Shown here in pieces: positions 18,031 to 26,202 of a stretch of 64,000 nucleotides of DNA. The stretch is taken from assembly GCA_020633655.1 (NCBI GenBank), contig JACKDF010000007.1, positions 348,083 through 412,082 on the forward strand, read 5' to 3'. Both the position numbers and the translations under genes were made by a program. The stretch is from Deferribacteres bacterium (GTDB lineage Bacteria > Zhuqueibacterota > Zhuqueibacteria > Zhuqueibacterales > Geothermadaptataceae). The first letter of the stretch is position 1; every line of letters starts with the position of its first letter. A model generated the notes under the pieces. It saw nothing but the letters and a program-made list of their open reading frames with translations. It made no database searches and was not told the origin of the DNA.

Positions 18031-19206
18031 TTAAATAAAAAAACTTTCATTCCACAACCACCACGGCAGGTTTCTCGTTTTTCCTGAGACTTTTATAGGA
18101 TTTTCATTGCAGCTTAGCAGCCAGCGGGAGATTTGTGGATTTGGCATGTCGATTTTTTCCGTTACGCGAACATCGCGCTTGTCGATATTTTTGCGCATTT
18201 TAATTTCAATCATATCCAGCGTTTGGGCGTTTTCGACAATCAAATCGATTTCCACTTTATTCGAGTCGCGATAGAAAAACAGATCAAACAGTGCTTTTTC
18301 ATTGAGTTTTTTCTTCAAAAATTCAAGTACGAGAAAATTCTCAAAAATATGACCTGCCATCGGTCCCGAAGCAAGAATTTTTCCATCGTGGTATTTTAAA
18401 AGGTATGCTAATAAACCAGTATCTGTAAAGTAAAGTTTGGGAGCTTTCACAAGACGTTTTCCCAGATTTTTAAAATACGGTCGCAGAAGATAGACTATTC
18501 GGCTATTTTCTAAAAGGGAAAGCCAATTTTGCGCCGTCGTATGGCTCACACCGCAATCACGGCTCAATTCTGATAAATTCAACAAACTTCCCGTACGTGC
18601 TGCAAGCAATTCCATGAACCGTTGAAATAAAGTTAAATCCTTTACGGAAGTGACTTGACGAATATCACGCTCAAGATATGTTTGCACGTAAGATGGATAA
18701 AAAATTTCCGGCGCCACCTCATGCACACATGGATCAGGATAAAAACCTTTGTGCAATAGTTGAAACAGTTCATTTAAAGACTGTTCTTTATTTTGAGAAA
18801 TTTCAGAAAGAGAAAAGGGAAGAAGTTCGAACAATGCAATTCGTCCCGCGAGTGTTTCAGAAATTCCTGCCATTAAATGAAATATTTGCGAACCGGTAAG
18901 AAGGAATTGGCCTTTCAAATCTCTGTTTTTATCAGTGGCGATTTTTATATAGGATAACAAATCAGGTGTGTATTGGATTTCATCCAGAACAATCGGCAGA
19001 CGAAGATTTTCCATAAAAAGCGCTGGATCATCCAACGCCATGTTTCTCAATAATGGATCATCAAAGGTTAGATAATTATGATCGGGAAAAAGGTGCTTCA
19101 ATAATGTTGATTTACCTGATTGCCGCGGTCCTGTCAATCCAACAACCGAAAATTGCTTCGCAGCTTTCAGGAGCTGTTGCTCGATTTGTCTTTTTACATA
19201 TTTCAT
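18031..19206 (-). CDS. AAA ATPase with DUF4143 C-terminal domain
   Basis: 391 residues. Walker A is GPRQSGKST (26-34), Walker B is PIVLDEIQ (about 90-97) and the sensor-like LLTGSQ follows. A winged-helix stretch (LSELSRDCGVSHTTAQNWL) precedes the DUF4143 domain with a PD-(D/E)xK-like pattern (DSNKVEIDLIVE, MIEIKM). This is the widespread AAA_14/DUF4143 family. These ATPases are common in anaerobes and FCB genomes and are thought to bind DNA, but their role is unclear. The gene stands alone, with its own terminator and a perfect 43-bp palindrome 15 bp before its start, suggesting autoregulation or a mobile-repeat neighbour. Confidence 0.88.
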   Translation of the reverse strand: MKYVKRQIEQQLLKAAKQFSVVGLTGPRQSGKSTLLKHLFPDHNYLTFDDPLLRNMALDDPALFMENLRLPIVLDEIQYTPDLLSYIKIATDKNRDLKGQFLLTGSQIFHLMAGISETLAGRIALFELLPFSLSEISQNKEQSLNELFQLLHKGFYPDPCVHEVAPEIFYPSYVQTYLERDIRQVTSVKDLTLFQRFMELLAARTGSLLNLSELSRDCGVSHTTAQNWLSLLENSRIVYLLRPYFKNLGKRLVKAPKLYFTDTGLLAYLLKYHDGKILASGPMAGHIFENFLVLEFLKKKLNEKALFDLFFYRDSNKVEIDLIVENAQTLDMIEIKMRKNIDKRDVRVTEKIDMPNPQISRWLLSCNENPIKVSGKTRNLPWWLWNESFFI

Positions 19207-19221
19207 GCTGAAATGTAGAGT

Positions 19222-19264
19222 TTTTCATGCAAATTGCAAATTCAATTTGCAATTTGCATGAAAA
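19222..19264. repeat. Perfect 21-bp palindrome upstream of the AAA/DUF4143 gene
   Basis: Two perfect 21-bp arms (TTTTCATGCAAATTGCAAATT and its reverse complement) are separated by a single C. Each arm also contains the heptamer GCAAATT. The structure ends 16 bp from the ATPase start codon, in the position of an operator or a leader hairpin. Confidence 0.9.
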
Positions 19265-19352
19265 CCATCTCAGCGTCCCTTGATTTTAATAGTCGGAGCT
19301 ACTCTTTCTGCGACTGCTTTGTTAAATACTTGGCGCTTTAAAAATTGTGAGT

Positions 19353-19408
19353 CCTGTAGCCCAGGCATCCTGCCTGTAAAATTTCGGACAGGATGCCTGG
19401 GCTACAGG
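19353..19408. repeat. REP-like inverted repeat (20-bp perfect arms)
   Basis: Left arm CCTGTAGCCCAGGCATCCTG, 16-base spacer, then the exact reverse complement. GC-rich, non-coding and unlike the AT-rich surroundings. The form is that of a REP element or a small transposon-derived hairpin. There is no T run, so it is not a standard terminator. Confidence 0.85.
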
Positions 19409-19513
19409 ATGACTTTATCCAAAATTTTAACTTGGCGGTTTACTCGTAAGGGAGAAGAAGGAGTGATTGCGGTTAAATTAGAATTGTAAAGAGTTTGCGG
19501 TGATGGTGAGGCA

Positions 19514-19558
19514 GAGCGTCCAATGAACGCAGTCACGGTCACCGTGGCTGCGAGTGAA
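19514..19558 (+). repeat. Dispersed CCACGG-type repeat, copy 1
   Basis: Core elements are GAGCGTCC, then AACGCAGTCACGG, CCGTGGCTGCGAGTGAA. The inner part is itself palindromic (CACGG..CCGTG). Copies 2 and 3 lie at 20200-20247 (inverted) and 23011-23063. Confidence 0.8.
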
Positions 19559-19595
19559 TAGATAATAATTGTATCCTTCCATATACAGATTTTGC

Positions 19596-20144
19596 CTACC
19601 AATTCGGTTGAGCGTATAAATGCACACGCTCATCTTGTACTCTGTAAAGACGTTTATCGATTTTCTGAGTAGAAGAATACCATGAATTATCCATTTTCCG
19701 TTTGTGAAACAGAATGCTATCACCCTTGACAATACCATACTCCATTAAATATTGTCCGCTATTGATTGGGAAAAAAACTTCTGTTGTTATTTTATTACCG
19801 TCTTTGATTTTGTAATAGCCAATCATGCCCATTTTGAAATCATTTTGTTCTTTCACAGTAGGAAAATGATCAAATACATTACTATGGTAGATTCTACCAT
19901 TTTCAAAAAATCGAAAGAACACATAACTCGGATCACTATAAATTTCTTTTGGGCCGGTATCAACATTCCAAGTTTCTAAATAAATAGCACTAATATCAAC
20001 CAATTGTGTATCGATCAAAACATATGGATTTTTTGATAACTTAAAATTCGGATTCTTGGGGCGTACACCACCTTGGGGAAGATAGTGTGTTTTTGTACAA
20101 CAAAACAAGACTCCAAAACCCAATATAAAAAATAGACGATTCAT
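19596..20144 (-). CDS. Hypothetical lipoprotein
   Basis: 182 residues. The N-terminus MNRLFFILGFGVLFCC is a lipoprotein signal with Cys 15/16 as the likely lipidation site. The mature part has a pattern of beta strands with aromatic residues, such as YVFFRFFENGRIYHSNVF, GMIGYYKIKDGNKITTEVFF and GQYLMEYGIVKGDSILFHKR. This is reminiscent of a lipocalin-like or small beta-barrel protein of FCB bacteria, but I do not recognise the family. It stands between repeat-rich intergenic regions with no functional neighbour. Both ends are clean, so it is probably a real gene. Confidence 0.65.
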   Translation of the reverse strand: MNRLFFILGFGVLFCCTKTHYLPQGGVRPKNPNFKLSKNPYVLIDTQLVDISAIYLETWNVDTGPKEIYSDPSYVFFRFFENGRIYHSNVFDHFPTVKEQNDFKMGMIGYYKIKDGNKITTEVFFPINSGQYLMEYGIVKGDSILFHKRKMDNSWYSSTQKIDKRLYRVQDERVHLYAQPNW

Positions 20145-20199
20145 AGGAAAACATCCTTTTCAATAATAGATATTTTACTCGCAGCCACGGTTTCCGGCA

Positions 20200-20247
20200 A
20201 CTCGCAGCCACGGTCTCCGTGGCGGCATCTGCCAGACGCTCCGCGTC
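20200..20247 (-). repeat. Dispersed CCACGG-type repeat, copy 2 (inverted)
   Basis: ACTCGCAGCCACGGTCTCCG followed by TGGCGGCATCTGCCAGACGCTCC, the reverse complement of the layout of copies 1 and 3. A partial extra unit (ACTCGCAGCCACGG) lies just upstream at about 20177-20190. Confidence 0.8.
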
Positions 20248-20283
20248 GACTTAGCCATTAAATTGCTGCACAAAAACACCTCA

Positions 20284-20315
20284 AAACAAAAACCTACGAT
20301 AAAGTATACCGTAGG
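20284..20315 (-). terminator. Terminator-like hairpin after the LVIVD gene
   Basis: On the minus strand CCTACG pairs with CGTAGG across an 11-base loop and is followed by TTTTTGTTTT. Its loop (ATAAAGTATAC) is close to that of the hairpin at 23074-23108 (ATAATGCGTAC), so both belong to one repeat family used as terminators. Confidence 0.6.
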
Positions 20316-20356
20316 CATTTACTAATCATTTCTTAAAATTTGTAGACTTGAAAGAA

Positions 20357-22567
20357 CTACCTGATGAGTGTCATTTTCTTTAATTGCGAACGTTCATTGA
20401 CCTGCAATTTCACAAAATAAACGCCACTCGCAAGCTTTTGCCCATTAAACTGAACGCGGTGGAAACCCGCATCGCGATGGCCATCGACAAGTGATTGAAT
20501 TTCACGTCCAAGTTGATCGTAAACTGTGAGCTTCACAAAACCAGGTTCAGCCAACGAATAAGAAATAACCGTAGTTGGGTTGAATGGATTCGGATAATTT
20601 TGTTCGAGCGTAAAACTTGAGGGTAGACTTTTATGCTCAGAGGAAACAGAAGTTGGTGTTGGTTCATTTGTATAGATTTTTACTCCAGTATAACGCGCTG
20701 ACGTGTAGAGGTAATCCTCTGTTAATTCATATGGCCCGTCGACCTTCAAGCCAACCGAGTCAACTGGAACTGCGCCAACCGGATCAGTGACATCATAGAT
20801 GAACAAACTATCTTTCTCATTGGAGGCAATGTAGGCTCTGTTGCCGAAAATTTTGATATACCCTCTGACCCCGGTATGTGTACTTGAAATCTCAACGGGA
20901 TTGGATTTATCAGCAACATCAAATACATGTAATGTGGTATCCGCAATATAGGCATAGTTATCACGAACGAATAATCCACCAGGAATGTCAAATTCCTCAG
21001 GATCTGCAATAATTTTAGTATTAATTGGGTCTGATATGTCAACGATATATCTCCCAAATACAAACTTCGAGACATAGAGATAATCACCATCCCTGTACAT
21101 ACCGTGCCCCCCATATTCCGAGAGACGGGTAACGAACTTTGGATTTGTTTTATCCGCGATATCCAGGACGACCAGACCAGCATACGATATGGCAACAAAG
21201 GCATAATTATCTTTGATGGTAACTGATCGTGCATACCCTAGAAACTGTCCGCTCCCCAATTGTGCTGTGTTGTAGTGGCCAACTTGTTCTGGGGCCGTCG
21301 GATCGGTGATATCATAAATACCAAAACCATCTTCGTTCATTGCGGTAAACATGTAATTGTCAACAATAGTAAAATCATTGATTTGCGCTCTGGTTTGGAT
21401 AATGGTTTTGATTTTTGGGTTGCTTTTATCGGTGATGTCAAGAATGAAAACATTGTAGCCACCGAAATAGGCCTCTTTTTTTTCTTCAGAGATTTTCAAT
21501 GATGAAAGAACCTCAGGCGTGGCAATAAAAGATGCTTGAGTTGGATTGGCAGGATCGTCAAGGCTGAGTATTTGCAAACCAGTAAAATAATCACTATAAT
21601 TATTTACACGAGCTACGTATAAATAGTTTTCTCCAATCTTCATCGATCCAATTTGTGCTACACGCTCAGTTTTATTGAGCTCCTGGGGATTCTCCACATC
21701 GGTAATATCAAAAATATAAATCTCGCCATAGCTTGCGTCGGCAAGATACAAGTGGTTGCCATTCAATGCAATGTGGTTATTATAGCCATAAGAACGAGGG
21801 GGAATTGATGCAACTTTAACCGGATTCACGGGATCAGAAATATCAACAACAACAAGCCCGGCTCCTTTAACACCAAGGAATGCGTAATTGTCCCGAATTT
21901 CAATGCTATAAGGATCAAAATTTATTGAATCGCTCAACGCCAATTCACCAACCTTACCTATGTTTAATGGGTCAGCAACATCAAAAATCTGCAACCCTGA
22001 TTGAGAATTTGCTGCATATACAAGATTATCTTCCAGTTTGGCTTCTTTTATTCCTGAATCAAAATATTCATCCTCGATTTTGATCGGATTAGCCGGGTCA
22101 GACACATCGATAACTTCAAAGTAACCACCCGGCATAAGAAAGACATAATTGCCCCTTGGCATCATTGCTACAATATTTGAAAATTGTCGATCGAGTAGAC
22201 CTAACAGGAGGGGATTTTCCGGATCCGAGATGTCCACAATTTGCATATCCTGGTCTATTGCCACAAAGGCCAGGTTGTTGTGGATAACAATCTGATCAAC
22301 AATACCGGGCAACTTGACTTCACCCAGGAAAGCCGGGTTCATTTTATCTACTACATCGTAAGTTTGAAAATAAGTGCCATTGCCCATGTAAGCGATATTT
22401 TCCACAACTTCAACGTCATTGCAAGATCCATAGGACCATTCACCGACCAACGGGAGATATTTTTCCTGGGCACGCAAATTTGGACTGCCCATCGTTAAAA
22501 TCCCGGAAAAAATCAAACTCGTCGTGATAAGAAATAATGTGGAGACATCCAGGTTGCGCGTTTTCAT
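20357..22567 (-). CDS. LVIVD-repeat secreted protein with T9SS C-terminal sorting domain
   Basis: 736 residues. I chose the ATG at 22567 because AAGGGATAAA precedes it. A signal peptide (cleavage near LRAQ) is followed by about fourteen LVIVD-type repeats of 40-45 residues, seen as VVDISDPVNPVKVASI, IFDITDVENPQEL and LDIADKTNPKFVTRL, which should form beta-propellers. The last 90 residues begin SFTLEQNYPNPFNPTTVI and end SGVYFVKLQVNERSQLKKM. This is a type IX secretion/PorSS type A sorting domain, removed as the protein crosses the outer membrane. The protein is therefore expected on the cell surface or secreted. Ligand unknown. Confidence 0.9.
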   Translation of the reverse strand: MKTRNLDVSTLFLITTSLIFSGILTMGSPNLRAQEKYLPLVGEWSYGSCNDVEVVENIAYMGNGTYFQTYDVVDKMNPAFLGEVKLPGIVDQIVIHNNLAFVAIDQDMQIVDISDPENPLLLGLLDRQFSNIVAMMPRGNYVFLMPGGYFEVIDVSDPANPIKIEDEYFDSGIKEAKLEDNLVYAANSQSGLQIFDVADPLNIGKVGELALSDSINFDPYSIEIRDNYAFLGVKGAGLVVVDISDPVNPVKVASIPPRSYGYNNHIALNGNHLYLADASYGEIYIFDITDVENPQELNKTERVAQIGSMKIGENYLYVARVNNYSDYFTGLQILSLDDPANPTQASFIATPEVLSSLKISEEKKEAYFGGYNVFILDITDKSNPKIKTIIQTRAQINDFTIVDNYMFTAMNEDGFGIYDITDPTAPEQVGHYNTAQLGSGQFLGYARSVTIKDNYAFVAISYAGLVVLDIADKTNPKFVTRLSEYGGHGMYRDGDYLYVSKFVFGRYIVDISDPINTKIIADPEEFDIPGGLFVRDNYAYIADTTLHVFDVADKSNPVEISSTHTGVRGYIKIFGNRAYIASNEKDSLFIYDVTDPVGAVPVDSVGLKVDGPYELTEDYLYTSARYTGVKIYTNEPTPTSVSSEHKSLPSSFTLEQNYPNPFNPTTVISYSLAEPGFVKLTVYDQLGREIQSLVDGHRDAGFHRVQFNGQKLASGVYFVKLQVNERSQLKKMTLIR

Positions 22568-22793
22568 TTTATCCCTTTCAAATTCAAATCGCAAAAAATT
22601 CCAGAATAAGTACACTCTTTTTAATTACAATCAAATGCGAATTATTTCAGATAAATTATAAACAATAAAAATAAACTTCATAATATTTTTTAACGCTTTT
22701 AACCCTGACATCCTCGACCGTTTTTGTCAGACACTTTTTTTTACAACAAGTGACTTGTCAAAACTGCACTTATGAGTTTCACTCCAAAACGTC

Positions 22794-22825
22794 ATGCCGG
22801 TTTACGTTTTGTGCAATACCGGCAT
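22794..22825. repeat. REP-like hairpin ATGCCGGT/ACCGGCAT
   Basis: Eight-base perfect arms around a 16-base loop. A related ACCGGCAT/ATGCCGGC pair occurs within the IS element near 62718-62743, so this may be a small dispersed motif. Confidence 0.5.
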
Positions 22826-23010
22826 CCCATTGAATAACACCTGGTGTTTTGATTTTTACGATATGCAGTGCATTCACCAGAAGATTCCGGTATTCGGCTG
22901 AGAAGCGGAGAAACCTGAATGACATGCTAAACAATTTACATTTTTAGGTTCGTCAGAATACCAGTAAGGTAGAGGATGGAATATGAATGGTAAAAATTTG
23001 GGGTGTCGGG

Positions 23011-23063
23011 GACGCTGAGCGTCCTATTAACGCAGCCACAGAGACCGTGGCTACGAGTGAAAA
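23011..23063 (+). repeat. Dispersed CCACGG-type repeat, copy 3
   Basis: Begins with the palindrome GACGCTGAGCGTC and continues AACGCAGCCACAGAGACCG, then TGGCTACGAGTGAAAA. It is directly followed by AACACCGAAAAACAAAAGG, the same junction that precedes the terminator-like hairpin beside copy 2. Confidence 0.8.
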
Positions 23064-23073
23064 CACCGAAAAA

Positions 23074-23108
23074 CAAAAGGCTACGATAATGCGTACCGTA
23101 GCCTTTTG
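23074..23108 (-). terminator. Rho-independent terminator of the M16 operon
   Basis: A perfect 12-bp stem (CAAAAGGCTACG with CGTAGCCTTTTG) and an 11-base loop, followed on the minus strand by a T-rich tail. It lies 31 bp past the stop of the non-catalytic M16 gene. Confidence 0.8.
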
Positions 23109-23138
23109 CAAGTGATTTCTAAAATGATATATTGAAGA

Positions 23139-24527
23139 TTATTTCAAGGTTTCATATACCTTGCCAAATTCTTTCACTTGCTGGCGGATTGTTTTAACAT
23201 CGCCGGCTACGACGATAATCATTTTATCGTCATCGATGTACTTTTGCGTCATATTTTTCACATCTTCAGGCGTCACAGCATGCACGCGGTCGACATATTC
23301 TTTCAAATAAGCTTCATCGAGATCATGCAAGTCCACATAATTGAGCTGTGAGATAATGCCACCGCGCGAAGAATTTCGTAAAACGAAAATACCGGCCATG
23401 TAATTCTCGATTCCCTTCAATTCATCATTTGCTGGCGGCTCTGCCTGCAAAAGGTTTATCTCTTTCATAATTTCCCGCAAAGACGCACCGGTGACATCGG
23501 TCGTCACATCTGCACTTTGTACCCAGTATGCATTGCGGAATCGCGAGGTTACCGAGCTGCGGGGTGAATAGGTATAACCTTTGTCCTCGCGAATATTGCT
23601 GGTAATCCGCGAAGCAAGGGAGCCACCGAGGAGCGAATTCGTCACTTGCAATTTAATATAATCCGGATCGCTGGGATCGATGACCGGCAAACCCATGCGG
23701 ATGGTGGATTGCTTGGCATCCACGCGGTCGATTAAATAAACTGCCCGTTCACTGCGCGGTTTGGCCGGCAGCATCTCTGCTTCTTTACCTTTCGGCCAAC
23801 TGTTGAAGGCGTTTTTGATCGCTTTCTTCACCTGGTCTGTATTAAATTTTCCGGAGACATAAAGATGCGAACGTGCTGCCGAGATATTTTCTGCATAAAA
23901 TTGCTTAATTTCATCCACTGTGTAACCGTTGACCATCTCCTCCGTCGGAAAAATACGACCATAGGGGTGATCGCCATAAAGGACTTCAGCAAATTTTTCG
24001 TTTGCGACAGCCTGTGGCTGGCTTTTCTGAATACTCAGATTCCGTACCATATCCCGCTTCAACCTAGCCAGCTCCGATTCGGGAAAAAGTGGATTGCGTA
24101 CGATATCGCCGATCAGGGCGATTATATCCGGCGCAAATTCAGACAACACATCGCCATTGACGGTGCTTTGATCAAGGCCAGTGGAAATATCGACAGAGCC
24201 TCCCATGCTGGCGGCTTCCTGAGCGATTTGCTCGGCATTCCGGGAGGTCGTGCCTTCTTTGAGTAAATTGCCGGTTAAATCCGCCAACCAGACCTGGTTT
24301 TCACTTTCATTTACATTTCCTGCCTGAATCATAAGCCGGACCGTGACTTTGGGAATTTTCCCGTAGGGTATCAAGGTCACGTACATGCTGTTATCGAGTT
24401 GGTAGCTTTCGTTTGCCGGCACATTGAACGGTTTCGGCGTGCCGCCCTCGGGTGGCGTTTGCTGCGCGATTGTGAATGACACGGCGACTAAAATCAGAAC
24501 ACTTGCACTTATTATATTTCGCAACAT
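23139..24527 (-). CDS. M16 family peptidase-like protein, non-catalytic subunit
   Basis: 462 residues with a Sec signal peptide (cleavage near TIAQ) and a strong AGGAGG site before the ATG. The fold is two M16 domains, but the zinc motif is lost: where HxxEH is expected there is LADLTGNLL. The Arg/Tyr motif that binds substrate is present in the second domain (REDKGYTYSPRSS). This is the pattern of the non-catalytic partner in two-subunit bacterial M16B enzymes. The gene for the zinc-bearing subunit lies 15 bp upstream and lacks that Arg/Tyr motif, so the two should form one heterodimeric periplasmic peptidase. Confidence 0.88.
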   Translation of the reverse strand: MLRNIISASVLILVAVSFTIAQQTPPEGGTPKPFNVPANESYQLDNSMYVTLIPYGKIPKVTVRLMIQAGNVNESENQVWLADLTGNLLKEGTTSRNAEQIAQEAASMGGSVDISTGLDQSTVNGDVLSEFAPDIIALIGDIVRNPLFPESELARLKRDMVRNLSIQKSQPQAVANEKFAEVLYGDHPYGRIFPTEEMVNGYTVDEIKQFYAENISAARSHLYVSGKFNTDQVKKAIKNAFNSWPKGKEAEMLPAKPRSERAVYLIDRVDAKQSTIRMGLPVIDPSDPDYIKLQVTNSLLGGSLASRITSNIREDKGYTYSPRSSVTSRFRNAYWVQSADVTTDVTGASLREIMKEINLLQAEPPANDELKGIENYMAGIFVLRNSSRGGIISQLNYVDLHDLDEAYLKEYVDRVHAVTPEDVKNMTQKYIDDDKMIIVVAGDVKTIRQQVKEFGKVYETLK

Positions 24528-24542
24528 GGATTTCCTCCTTTC

Positions 24543-25916
24543 TTATGAAGCCGCACCGGGTTCAATGGTGAGTAATGTCCGGTTGGTTTTTCGCAGATAT
24601 TCTTTGGCTGTCTTGAGAATCAGCTCGGGTGTAACTTTTTTAAATTCCTCTTCGATGGAATTGACGCGGGATGGATCGTCGTCAAACAGGGCAAACGAAC
24701 AGAGGAGATCGGCTGTTCCGAAACCAAAATACTCGCTTGCAGCATCATAAAAACTTGAGCGCCATTTCACCAGTGCACGATTCAATGTGGCTTGATCGAT
24801 TTGATTTGTCTGCAATTCCGTTATCACTGAATCCATCGCAGCGAGGATATCCTCCTGATTGGTGGTGTTATCATAAAATAAAGAACCAATCCAGAGCATG
24901 GGGCCGTTGTAATTCATCATATTCCCGAGCATATTTATGCCGCCATTGACATTCCCGGTGAAACCGTTCTTTTTCACCAGCGCCTGGTGCAACATACTGT
25001 CTTCACCTTGCAAAAGGATCTGGTCCAATAAGCCCATAGCGTAATATTCGGGAGTATTGCGTTCCGGCATATGGTAACCAAAAGCCATTGCGGGGCGGTT
25101 CGCCAACGCATCCTTTTTAGTAAAGGTTTTTTCTTCTTCCTGTCGTGGCTCCGACAAATCCGGCACTGCCGGTAATTGTGTTGTGGGAATATCGCCAAAA
25201 TATTTTTTCACCATTTCCAGCACTTCCAGCTTGTCAAAATCACCTACGATGGCAAGCGCGGCGTTGTTTGGAGCATAAAAGGTGTTAAAAAAATCGGTTA
25301 CATCTTCTAAGGTTGCAGCGTCCAAATCCGCAAGATCTCCATAAAAATTATGGGCATTGTACCAATTGCTGTTGGCATACTGCGGCATGTCCAGCCAGGG
25401 AAATCCACCGTAGGGCCGGTTTAACACATTGACCTTGACTTCATTTTTTACCACGCCCTGTTGATTCGTCAGATTATCCTGTGTAATGGCTAATCCACGC
25501 ATGCGGTCGCTTTCGGCCCATAATGCCGTTTCCAGTTTATGGGATGGCAACACTTCGAAGTAATTCGTAAAGTCGAAACTGGTTGAGCCGTTTAAAATAC
25601 CGCCATTTTGCTGAACGAGTTTGATGAATTCCATTTTGCCCAGATTCTTCGAACCCTGAAACATCATGTGTTCAAAGAGATGGGCAAATCCAGTGCGATC
25701 TTTGGGTTCATTGCGGAATCCGATATTGTAGTAGACAGCAACGGTCACAGTTGGAGCCGTATGGTCTTCCGAGAGGATAACTTTTAAACCATTGTCGAGT
25801 TTGTGATAATCGACATCGACTTTAAAAGCGTTGTCTTCTGTTTTTGGTGAATTGCATGCGAAAAGCATGGCCAACAAACCGAGGCTGACAAAACCTTTGA
25901 GAGAACGGTGATGCAT
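24543..25916 (-). CDS. M16 zinc peptidase, catalytic subunit, lipoprotein
   Basis: 457 residues from the ATG at 25916, which is preceded by GGAGGA; the longer frame to 26015 lacks such a site. The lipobox LFAC puts the lipidated cysteine at residue 21. The inverted zinc motif is HLFEH (H79, E82, H83), followed by MMFQGSKNLGKMEF. It should cut peptides in the periplasm while anchored to a membrane. It forms an operon with the non-catalytic subunit downstream. In its C-terminal half the usual Arg/Tyr substrate motif is not evident, which fits division of labour between the two subunits. Confidence 0.9.
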   Translation of the reverse strand: MHHRSLKGFVSLGLLAMLFACNSPKTEDNAFKVDVDYHKLDNGLKVILSEDHTAPTVTVAVYYNIGFRNEPKDRTGFAHLFEHMMFQGSKNLGKMEFIKLVQQNGGILNGSTSFDFTNYFEVLPSHKLETALWAESDRMRGLAITQDNLTNQQGVVKNEVKVNVLNRPYGGFPWLDMPQYANSNWYNAHNFYGDLADLDAATLEDVTDFFNTFYAPNNAALAIVGDFDKLEVLEMVKKYFGDIPTTQLPAVPDLSEPRQEEEKTFTKKDALANRPAMAFGYHMPERNTPEYYAMGLLDQILLQGEDSMLHQALVKKNGFTGNVNGGINMLGNMMNYNGPMLWIGSLFYDNTTNQEDILAAMDSVITELQTNQIDQATLNRALVKWRSSFYDAASEYFGFGTADLLCSFALFDDDPSRVNSIEEEFKKVTPELILKTAKEYLRKTNRTLLTIEPGAAS

Positions 25917-26202
25917 TCGATTTTTCCTCCAAAATTTGGTTAATGATTTTAATTGGGAAGTTTGCGAGAAATGAAGGGACGCTCGTTTGGTGAGAAAGTT
26001 CAAAATTAAAATCACAATTTCTGCATTACATTGTTTGAAGAGAATGTCTGGTTTTTTAATAAAAAATACAAGTTTTCGTAATAAAAAAATGGAAAGAAAT
26101 TCAGAAAAAGTAGAGCGAAGGCATTAAACTGTGCTTTCGCTAAAGGCAAATCGCTGCATTCACAAAAACGGACAATTTTCACGATGTTTGATATTTCCCG
26201 GG

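Larger units (their letters stand above)
19207..19595. other. Repeat-rich intergenic region
   Basis: 389 bp without a credible gene. It holds three separate repeat structures: the palindrome at 19222-19264, the 20-bp inverted repeat at 19353-19408 and one copy of a dispersed CCACGG-type repeat at 19514-19558. A 69-codon reading frame across the repeats is not protein-like. Confidence 0.7.
22568..23138. other. Repeat-rich intergenic region
   Basis: 571 bp without a gene. It contains an 8-bp-arm hairpin ATGCCGGT/ACCGGCAT (22794-22825), copy 3 of the dispersed repeat (23011-23063) and the terminator at 23074-23108. The left end should carry the promoter of the LVIVD gene. Confidence 0.6.
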
